The position numbers and the translations under genes are program-made. The notes below the pieces were generated by a model, which saw nothing but the letters and a program-made list of their open reading frames with translations, was not told the DNA's origin and ran no database searches. A stretch of 5,940 bases of DNA from an uncultured Chlorobiaceae bacterium (GTDB lineage Bacteria > Bacteroidota > Chlorobiia > Chlorobiales > Chlorobiaceae), in the NCBI GenBank assembly GCA_903904495.1, contig CAIVCU010000397.1:1-5940 (forward strand), in the 5' to 3' direction. This document shows positions 1 through 5,940 of the stretch, piece after piece; the first letter of the stretch is position 1; each line of letters begins with the position of its first letter.

Positions 1-1392
1 CAGTCTGATACTCTTGATTTCAGGATAAAAATGGATCAGGGCTTTGCGCAAAGCTTTGTCAAGTGCATTGACCGGTCCATCACCGTCAGCAGCTATATGC
101 TCGATCTCTTCTCCAACCCTGACCTTGAGTACAGCCTGATCGACATTTTTTGCATTTTTGCTCGATTCAATATGAACTTTGGTTTCAAGGACTTCAAAGA
201 ACGGTTTGAAGTTGCCAAGTTCCCTGTGGAGAATCAGCTCAAAAGATGCTTCAGCTCCGTCAAACTGATAGCCTTCATGTTCGAGTTCCTTGATATGGTG
301 AACAATATTTTTAAAAAGCTCACTTTTTTCCGGTATCCCGATACCAAGTTCCTGTGCTTTGTAGCGGATATTGCTTTGGCCGGCAAGTTCAGAAACAAGA
401 ACCCGTTGCCGGTTTCCAACAACTTTCGGATCGATATGTTCATAGAGTGAACTCTCTTTCATAACGGCGCTGACATGAATACCGCCTTTATGGGCAAAAG
501 CTGATTTTCCAACAAAAGGCGCTCTGGTATTCGACGGCATATTCAGAATTTCATAGACGAACTTCGACAGGGAGGTAAGCTGATTGAGATGCTCAACATT
601 GGAGAATGAGCGTTGCATTTTCAGCATTATATTTGGAATAATGCTGATGAGGTTGGCATTTCCACATCGTTCGCCGATACCGTTGATGGTACCCTGTATA
701 TGAGTTGCGCCTGCCCTGACAGCGGCTATTGAATTTGCCACAGCAAGATCGCTGTCATTGTGGCTGTGGATACCTACAGCCACTCCAGTAACAGCCGCTA
801 CCTCGGCTACAGTTTCAGTTACTTCATGAGGCAGCGATCCTCCATTGGTGTCACAGAGAATAATTCTTGAAGCGCCGCCCTGAACTGCTGAAAGCAGCAT
901 TTTCAAGGCAAATTCACGGTTGTCCTTGAAGCCGTCAAAAAAATGTTCAGCATCAAAAAAAACCTCTCTTCCCTGCGATTTCAGAAACGCGACTGAGCGG
1001 TATATCAACTCAGCATTCTCATCGTCCGAAATGCCGAGACTTTTTACAGAATGAGCCTTCCATGTTTTGCCAAAGATCGTGATGACAGGGGTTTCCGATT
1101 GCAGCAATCCGAGAAGGTTAGGGTCGCTTTCAACAGTCGCTGCCGTTCTGGCTGTCGAACCGAACGAGCATAGTTTTGCATGCTTGAAATTAAGCTGACG
1201 CGCCTTGATGAAAAATTCTTCATCCTTTGGATTACTGCTCGGCCATCCTCCTTCAATATAGTCCATACCGAACTCATCAAGCTTCTCAGCAATAAGCAGC
1301 TTGTCCTGTACAGAAAGGTTGATATGTTCACCTTGAGTGCCGTCACGCAGGGTAGTATCGTAAAGCTCTATCGGCTTTGTAGTATCAGTCAT
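1..1392 (-). CDS. cimA: (R)-citramalate synthase CimA, 3' end outside window
   Basis: This enzyme condenses pyruvate with acetyl-CoA to (R)-citramalate, the first step of the threonine-independent route to 2-oxobutyrate and isoleucine; it should be cytosolic. The frame is open from ATG at 1392 to the window edge, giving 464 residues. Families of this type are about 520-540 residues, so roughly 60-70 C-terminal residues are missing. The N-terminal HMGL-like TIM barrel starts with LYDTTLRDGTQGEH (residues 10-23), with catalytic R16 and metal ligand D17. The metal motif HSHND lies at 209-213, followed by NGIGERCGNAN. The GGIHVSAVMK segment and the C-terminal DGDGPVNALDKALRKAL of the LeuA-type allosteric domain are also present. 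GTQGEH rather than LeuA's GEQSPG, and the divergence from leuA next door, separate it from isopropylmalate synthase. Homocitrate synthase is a less likely alternative. It starts 3 bases after the leuD stop without a clear Shine-Dalgarno, so translation is probably coupled. The C-terminal domain suggests feedback inhibition, probably by isoleucine (family inference). Confidence 0.92.
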   Translation of the reverse strand, partial: MTDTTKPIELYDTTLRDGTQGEHINLSVQDKLLIAEKLDEFGMDYIEGGWPSSNPKDEEFFIKARQLNFKHAKLCSFGSTARTAATVESDPNLLGLLQSETPVITIFGKTWKAHSVKSLGISDDENAELIYRSVAFLKSQGREVFFDAEHFFDGFKDNREFALKMLLSAVQGGASRIILCDTNGGSLPHEVTETVAEVAAVTGVAVGIHSHNDSDLAVANSIAAVRAGATHIQGTINGIGERCGNANLISIIPNIMLKMQRSFSNVEHLNQLTSLSKFVYEILNMPSNTRAPFVGKSAFAHKGGIHVSAVMKESSLYEHIDPKVVGNRQRVLVSELAGQSNIRYKAQELGIGIPEKSELFKNIVHHIKELEHEGYQFDGAEASFELILHRELGNFKPFFEVLETKVHIESSKNAKNVDQAVLKVRVGEEIEHIAADGDGPVNALDKALRKALIHFYPEIKSIRL

Positions 1393-1395
1393 AAA

Positions 1396-1962
1396 TCAGC
1401 TTTGAGCCATTAAATTTTCCTGCCTGGCATAAGCAAAAATACCTCCGGCCTCAACTATTTTGAATACATCACCAAGCGGATTGAGTGTATACGTTACCTT
1501 GCGGGTCAGGTTTTCGATTGTGTTGGCCTCCACATCAATCTTCAGGTCATCACCGGTATTGATGAGCTGATTGAGCTGCTCTGAGGTTTCATAGGGAATA
1601 ACAAAACCGCCATCGACCGAGTTACGGTAAAAAATTCTTGCATAAGACTCTGCGATAATGGCTTTAATTCCGGCAACTTTCAGTGCGAAAGGCGCATGTT
1701 CTCTTGATGAGCCGCAGCCGAAGTTAGGGCCTGCAATAATAATGGTATATTCCGATGCGAAACTGCCTTCCTGAACGAACGGAATATTTCCTGCAGGAAG
1801 TCCACCCTGTTCCGGCGGCACCCCTGAAAGGGCATATTTCCCGTATAACTTCACCTCTTCAGGATTGGAGAGGCTGTACACAAGATGCTCGGCCGGAATA
1901 ATCTGGTCGGTATCAATATTTTTGCCTAAAACATAGGCTTTCCCCTGAATGACTTTTTCCAT
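1396..1962 (-). CDS. leuD: 3-isopropylmalate dehydratase small subunit LeuD
   Basis: This is the small (swivel) subunit of isopropylmalate isomerase. With LeuC it interconverts 2- and 3-isopropylmalate, and probably also citramalate and 3-methylmalate. From ATG at 1962 it has 188 residues. GKNIDTDQIIPAEHL lies near residues 13-27, the substrate-binding loop FGCGSSREHAP at 81-91 (C83), then SYARIFYRNS and a C-terminal GGIFAYAR. An in-frame TTG at 1977 would add five residues (MGILT). I prefer the ATG because the homologous region begins right after it, TTG is a weak start, and neither has a strong Shine-Dalgarno. The NIDTDQIIPAEHL and GGIFAYAR signatures recall plant plastid and related small subunits. 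The gene lies 39 bases downstream of leuC and 3 bases upstream of cimA. Function is secure; only the exact start is uncertain. Confidence 0.95.
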   Translation of the reverse strand: MEKVIQGKAYVLGKNIDTDQIIPAEHLVYSLSNPEEVKLYGKYALSGVPPEQGGLPAGNIPFVQEGSFASEYTIIIAGPNFGCGSSREHAPFALKVAGIKAIIAESYARIFYRNSVDGGFVIPYETSEQLNQLINTGDDLKIDVEANTIENLTRKVTYTLNPLGDVFKIVEAGGIFAYARQENLMAQS

Positions 1963-2001
1963 TGTGAGTATTCCCAAGTAAGTTAGTCCATTTTGTGCCG
2001 A

Positions 2002-3297
2002 TCAGAGAAAATCCCTCGGATCGGTAAGTTTTCCTGTAATTGCCGAAGCGGCTGCAGTCAGTGGAGAGGCAAGGTAGACCCCTGCATGTTTGCTGCCCAT
2101 CCGTCCGGGGAAGTTGCGGTTGGTTGTCGAGACTACGACATCATTATCAACCGAACGTCCAACCGTATCAGCAGGTCCGCCAAGACAGGCTGCGCACGAA
2201 GGCAGTGCAATGCTGCATCCGGCATCCTCAAAAATCTGCTTCAGCGTCTGACCATCATAGAGCTCATGCTCAAGGTCAAGGGCGACTTTAACGGTTGCAG
2301 GAACAATGTTTGTAGTAACCGACACCTTCTGTCCCTTCAGGATCCTGGCCGCCATCACAAAATCGGTCAGTTTGCCGCCGGTGCAGGAACCGATATATGA
2401 TTTCGTGATTTTTGTTCCCTGTACACTTCTCACCGTAGCCCGGTTATCAGGGCTGTGCGGCTGGGCAACCACCGGTTCAAGTTTGCTGACGTCATAACTG
2501 TAAGTGCTGTGGTATTTGGCATCAGGATCACTTCTGAAAAGTTCATATGGCTTGCTGCTTCTCGCCCGGACATACCGTTCAGTGACATTGTCTGCCGCAA
2601 TGATACCGTTCATGCCGCCGGCCTCGATTGCCATATTGGTCAATGTCATTCTCTCTTCCATGGGGAGCGAGAAAATAGCCTCTCCGTCAAACTCCATTGC
2701 CCGGTATGTTGCCCCGTCGGTTGTTATATCACCGAGAATCTGCAGAATCAGGTCTTTTGCCGTAAGGTATTCAGGCATCAGTCCATTAAAAGTGAACTTC
2801 ATCGATTCAGGGACTTTTTCCCAGAGTTTGCCGGTACCGAGTATGAAGGCAGCATCAGTATTGCCGATCCCTGTTCCGAACATACCGAAAGCACCTGATG
2901 TACATGTGTGAGAGTCAGTTCCGAATAGCACTGTTCCGGGCAGGTTAAACCCTTCTTCGGCAAGTGCGACATGGCAGACCCCTTTGTATCGATCTGAACC
3001 GACATCATAGTAATGTTCAAGGCCCTGCTCTTTTGCAAACTGTCTCAAAAGATCGATGTTGCGATGGGCATGCTCATTAGCCGTAAAAATATAGTGGTCC
3101 GGAAGAACGACAATTTTTTTCGGATCCCAGACTTTTGCGTCAGAACCGAACTCTTCCTTAAAAATATCAAAGGTTGGCGGTCCGCAAACATCATGGGTAA
3201 GCAGGATGTCAACATTCAGCCACACGCTTTCACCCGCGTCGACAAATTTTCTGTTTGCTGCCTTCGAAAGGATTTTCTGGGTTATTGTTTGTGCCAT
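2002..3297 (-). CDS. leuC: 3-isopropylmalate dehydratase large subunit LeuC
   Basis: This is the catalytic [4Fe-4S] subunit of isopropylmalate isomerase, an aconitase-superfamily enzyme that acts with LeuD in leucine synthesis. It has 431 residues from ATG at 3297 and is complete. The three cluster-ligand cysteines are visible: C305 in YIGSCTGGK, and C368 and C371 in PSCAACLGGPADT. Other family marks are LTHDVCGPP (about 33-41), GTDSHTCTSGAFG, TNRNFPGRMG near the C terminus, and the ending LTDPRDFL. At 431 residues it matches the shorter LeuC type rather than the roughly 466-residue E. coli type, and its wording closely resembles plant plastid large subunits as I recall them. The start lies 5 bases after the leuA stop, and the short sequence before it has no good Shine-Dalgarno, which suggests translational coupling. 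Homoaconitase is the main alternative, but the leuA, leuB and leuD neighbours make LeuC much more likely. Confidence 0.96.
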   Translation of the reverse strand: MAQTITQKILSKAANRKFVDAGESVWLNVDILLTHDVCGPPTFDIFKEEFGSDAKVWDPKKIVVLPDHYIFTANEHAHRNIDLLRQFAKEQGLEHYYDVGSDRYKGVCHVALAEEGFNLPGTVLFGTDSHTCTSGAFGMFGTGIGNTDAAFILGTGKLWEKVPESMKFTFNGLMPEYLTAKDLILQILGDITTDGATYRAMEFDGEAIFSLPMEERMTLTNMAIEAGGMNGIIAADNVTERYVRARSSKPYELFRSDPDAKYHSTYSYDVSKLEPVVAQPHSPDNRATVRSVQGTKITKSYIGSCTGGKLTDFVMAARILKGQKVSVTTNIVPATVKVALDLEHELYDGQTLKQIFEDAGCSIALPSCAACLGGPADTVGRSVDNDVVVSTTNRNFPGRMGSKHAGVYLASPLTAAASAITGKLTDPRDFL

Positions 3298-3302
3298 TGT
3301 TT

Positions 3303-4870
3303 TTAAACCCCGCTGTCTATGGTTTCAGGAGTATTGTTGTCAAAATGATGCTGACGCAGACCGAGAGCCTGTAAATAAGCCTTTGCGCTTGCTTCAATAA
3401 TATCGGTCGAAACTCCTCTTCCGTTAAAAGAAATATTGTTGTCTCTTATCCTGACAAGTGCCTCACCCAGAGCCTGACGCCCTGCAGTGGTTGAACGTAC
3501 CGAGTATGAACTTACCATTGACTCCAGACCCAGAGCTCTTTCGATAGCTCTAAAACAGGCATCAACCGGTCCATCCCCGGTCGCTGACTCTTCAAATACC
3601 TGGCCGTCGTGCCGTATTCTGACCGTTGCCGTTGGAATCGAGGCCGTTCCGCTGTTGATATGAAGATAATCAAGTTCAAAAGCGTTCTTGGGTTTGCTTC
3701 GTTCATCCCCCATCAATACTCTCAAATCGTCGTCATATACCTCTTTCTTCTTATCGGCAATATCGACAAAACGCTTGTACACCGCTTCAAGCTCACTGTC
3801 CTGCAGATCGTAGCCGAGGGCATGGAGCCTTGACTGGAGTCCGTGTTTGCCGGAATGGCGCCCGAGAACGATGTTCGTTTGCGGAACTCCGACTGATTCC
3901 GGAGTCATCACCTCATAGGTATGACGGTTTTTCAGCATACCGTCCTGATGGATGCCGGATTCATGCGAAAATGCATTATCGCCGACAATCGCCTTGTTGG
4001 GCTGTATGATGATTCCGGTAAATGTCGAGACCATCCGGCTGGTATTGTACAGCTCCTCAGTAACGACATCAGTATAGAAGTTATGAAGATCACCACGGAC
4101 TTTCAGAGCCATGACTATCTCTTCCAGCGAAGCATTTCCTGCACGCTCTCCTATGCCGTTCATGGAACACTCCACCTGTCGCGCACCATGTTCGAGTGCA
4201 CTGAGCGTGTTTGCCACGGCAAGTCCGAGATCGTTATGGCAGTGCACGCTGATAACAGCGTCATTGATGTTCCTGACGCGGCTGTGAAGGTCGGCTATTT
4301 TTTTACCGAACTCAGAAGGCCAGGTATATCCAGTGGTATCGGGAATGTTGACGGTTGACGCTCCAGCCGCTATGACCGCTTCAATGATTTCAGCCAGGTA
4401 ACCCTGGTCGGTACGGCCGGCATCTTCAGCTGAAAATTCGATATCTGTTGTGAATGTTTTTGCAAACGAAACAGCATCAACGCCATCTTCAGGATGGTCT
4501 CCCGCTTCTCCTTAAGACTGACTCCGTAACGGTCACTGCCGAATTTTCCGGCAATGTGGATATCAGATGTGCCGATAAAGGTATGTATGCGAGGCTTGCG
4601 AGCCCGGCTGAGAGCTTGCCATGCGGCAGTGATATCGTTTTCAACTGCTCTTGCTAAAGCAGCCACAATAGCAGAAGACTCCGTGCCTACCCGTTGAACA
4701 GCTTCAAACTGAAGAGGAGAAGAGGCGGGGAAGCCGGCCTCAATGACATCAACACCAAGCTTTTCAAGCTGCCTGGCGATCTCAACCTTTTCCTGAACAT
4801 TCAGAGCTGCGCCGGGGGATTGCTCCCCGTCGCGCAGCGTGGTATCAAATACAAGAATTTTTTCTTTCAC
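3303..4870 (-). CDS. leuA: 2-isopropylmalate synthase LeuA, interrupted by a one-base frameshift
   Basis: This is the committed step of leucine synthesis: acetyl-CoA plus 2-oxoisovalerate gives 2-isopropylmalate. As given, the reading frame breaks at about 4480/4481. The 5' part (from GTG at 4870) encodes residues 1-130, then 36 nonsense residues to a TAG at 4370-4372. The other frame continues without stops from 4481 to the TAA at 3303-3305. Restoring one base gives a 522-residue protein, the usual length. Seen after correction: VFDTTLRDGEQSPG (7-20; R13 catalytic, D14 metal), FSAEDAGRTDQGYLAE just after the break, HCHND (210-214) and NGIGERAGN (238-246) metal motifs, HESGIHQDGMLKN, and a C-terminal LeuA allosteric domain with TGDGPVDACFRAIERALG and GRGVSTDIIEASAKAYLQALG, the expected site of leucine feedback inhibition. 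The GTG start follows a good Shine-Dalgarno and lies 23 bases past leuB. The break may be a sequence error or a real mutation. Confidence 0.93.
4480..4481 (-). other. leuA: Frameshift point in leuA (one missing base)
   Basis: On the minus strand the gene reads ...ATC CTG AAG ATG GCG and must then continue GTT GAT GCT GTT TCG to keep family-like protein (KMA|VDAVSFAKTFTTDIEFSAEDAGRT). Only one G is present where two are needed (GCGTT in place of GCGGTT). The corrected frame from 4481 to 4248 was read through by hand and has no stop. The site does not contain a recognisable X-XXY-YYZ slippery heptamer, so programmed -1 frameshifting is not supported. Confidence 0.9.
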
Positions 4871-4878
4871 ATTATCTG

Positions 4879-4885
4879 CCCGCCT
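4879..4885 (-). promoter_or_regulatory. Ribosome binding site of leuA
   Basis: The minus strand reads AGGCGGG here, eight bases before the GTG at 4870-4868, a good match to a Shine-Dalgarno sequence. It decides the start. The ATG at 4872-4870 overlaps that GTG but is followed at once by TGA (ATGTGA), so it cannot start leuA. The GTG is the only start at suitable spacing that leads into the conserved FDTTLRDG motif. Confidence 0.7.
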
Positions 4886-4893
4886 TTAATTAA

Positions 4894-5940
4894 TCAAGCG
4901 CCCAGATGCCTGACAATTGCCTCTGTCATAACTGTTGTTGAAACAGCACTCTCTCCGGGATTTGCAATGTCCGCTGTACGCAAACCTGTTGCAAGTGTTG
5001 CCTCGATTGCCTGATAAATCTCTGCGGCAATCTCCGGCAAAGAGAAGCTGTAATCGAACATCATTGCTACTGAGGCGATTGTGGCAATGGGGTTTGCCTT
5101 GTTCTGTCCTGCAATATCGGGAGCACTGCCGTGTATGGGCTCATACAACGCATGGTTTTTACCAATGCTTGCAGAAGGCAGCATACCAAGGCTTCCTGTT
5201 ATCATACCTGCGATATCGCTTAAAATATCACCAAAAAGATTGCTGGTTACGATCACATCAAACTGCTTCGGATTCCGAACAATCTGCATGGCCGCATTGT
5301 CCACATACATATCGCTGAGCTCTATATCCTGGAAATCCTTATGAACCTCGTGGACAACATTTCTCCAGAACTGTGAAACCTCAAGAACGTTTGCCTTGTC
5401 GATAGAAATCACCTTCTTGTCGCGTTTCCGTGCAGCTTCAAACGCCAGACGAGCAATACGCTCAACTTCATAGCGCTCATACACCATAGTGTTCCATCCC
5501 TTGTTTTCATCAAATCCTCGCGGCTGGCCAAAATAAATACCACCGGTCAGTTCACGGAAAACAAGAAAATCAGTACCGCGAACCACCTCAGGCTTCAGTG
5601 AAGATGCACCAAGCAGCGCATCGTAGACTTTTGCAGGTCTGAGGTTGGCAAACAGTTCAAGCTCTTTACGGATTTTCAGAAGTGCAGCTTCCGGTTTGTG
5701 TTCATGCGGCAGCTTTTCCCATTTCGGACCGCCAACAGCACCAAGCAGCACTGCATCGCAGTTTTTGCTAGCCTCGAGGGTCGCATCCGTAAGCATCTCA
5801 CCGTTCTGGTCATAAGAAGCACCCCCGAAAGGATGCTCCTCAATCTCTATTTCAAAGCCATGTTTTTTCGAGAGCTGTTCCATTACTGCAACAGCTCCTG
5901 CAACTACTTCCGGGCCGATACCGTCACCCGGTATTGATAC
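4894..5940 (-). CDS. leuB: 3-isopropylmalate dehydrogenase LeuB, 5' end outside window
   Basis: This NAD-dependent enzyme oxidatively decarboxylates 3-isopropylmalate to 2-oxoisocaproate; on the citramalate route the same type of enzyme acts on 3-methylmalate. The frame is open from the window edge to TGA at 4894-4896, 348 residues. The first visible residues are VSIPGDGIGPEVV, the normal N-terminal motif, so only about 4-6 residues are missing; the internal ATG at 5883 is not the start. Numbered from the first visible residue, the family marks are LLGAVGGPKWE (about 65-75), NLRPAKVY (99-106; R101), FRELTGGIYFGQPRG (128-142; R129, Y136), DKANVLE (catalytic K182), SNLFGDILSDIAG (metal ligands D238 and D242) and the NAD-binding YEPIHGSAPDIAGQNKANP. 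IYFG and the leu neighbours favour isopropylmalate over isocitrate or tartrate dehydrogenase. It is the most upstream gene seen, 23 bases before leuA, so the operon promoter lies outside the window. Confidence 0.96.
   Translation of the reverse strand, partial: VSIPGDGIGPEVVAGAVAVMEQLSKKHGFEIEIEEHPFGGASYDQNGEMLTDATLEASKNCDAVLLGAVGGPKWEKLPHEHKPEAALLKIRKELELFANLRPAKVYDALLGASSLKPEVVRGTDFLVFRELTGGIYFGQPRGFDENKGWNTMVYERYEVERIARLAFEAARKRDKKVISIDKANVLEVSQFWRNVVHEVHKDFQDIELSDMYVDNAAMQIVRNPKQFDVIVTSNLFGDILSDIAGMITGSLGMLPSASIGKNHALYEPIHGSAPDIAGQNKANPIATIASVAMMFDYSFSLPEIAAEIYQAIEATLATGLRTADIANPGESAVSTTVMTEAIVRHLGA

Noticed and set aside
31..450. Plus-strand open frame of 139 codons
   Set aside because: It lies antisense within cimA, whose minus-strand frame gives clear conserved motifs; the plus-strand product has no recognisable domain.
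937..962. Two A-tracts (7 and 8 bases) in cimA as possible slippage or phase-variation sites
   Set aside because: They encode the normal conserved segment VFFDAEHFFDG and the frame is intact across both. TTT codons for adjacent Phe residues explain them.
1044..1346. Minus-strand open frame of 100 codons overlapping cimA
   Set aside because: It is an alternative frame inside cimA. The cimA frame itself is continuous here and matches the family.
1963..2001. Terminator or regulatory element between leuC and leuD
   Set aside because: The 39 bases show no hairpin with a following T-run and no recognisable operator.
1993..2898. Plus-strand open frames opposite leuC
   Set aside because: They are antisense shadows of an intact, motif-complete leuC, with Cys- and Arg-rich products of no recognisable family.
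3303..4247. Separate gene starting at GTG 4247
   Set aside because: The GTG is the Val codon just before the HCHND metal motif in the middle of LeuA. Conserved LeuA sequence continues upstream of it in the same frame to about 4481, so it is the 3' part of the broken leuA.
3921..4358. Plus-strand open frame of 145 codons opposite leuA
   Set aside because: It is antisense to the conserved LeuA barrel, and its product has no domain I recognise.
4475..4495. Programmed -1 ribosomal frameshift in leuA
   Set aside because: The sequence AAG ATG GCG TTG has no slippery heptamer, and I know of no LeuA family that uses recoding here. A missing base is simpler.

Overview
The window is a single, tightly packed operon of branched-chain amino acid biosynthesis genes, all on the minus strand. 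In transcription order (right to left) it reads leuB (5' end just outside the window), leuA, leuC, leuD, cimA (3' end outside the window). Gaps between genes are 23, 5, about 39 and 3 bases. There is no gene-free stretch over 300 bases, no RNA gene, no mobile element, no CRISPR array, and no terminator that I can see.

The likely source is a green sulfur bacterium (Chlorobiota, Chlorobiaceae). This is inferred from protein style recalled from memory, from the five-gene arrangement with a citramalate synthase, and from the moderate GC content (roughly half by eye, not counted). It is not a database result.

Metabolically, LeuA, LeuCD and LeuB form the leucine branch: 2-oxoisovalerate plus acetyl-CoA gives 2-isopropylmalate, then 3-isopropylmalate, then 2-oxoisocaproate. 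CimA makes (R)-citramalate from pyruvate and acetyl-CoA. The same LeuCD and LeuB types can process citramalate to 2-oxobutyrate, the isoleucine precursor. The operon therefore looks like a joint leucine and threonine-independent isoleucine unit.

The main anomaly is a one-base frameshift in leuA at about 4480/4481. Both sides of the break encode a textbook, full-length LeuA, so one base (a C on the + strand, G in the mRNA) appears to be missing. The second point of interest is that LeuC and LeuD resemble the plant plastid isopropylmalate isomerase subunits more than the enterobacterial ones. I found no sign of an undescribed system; this is core metabolism.
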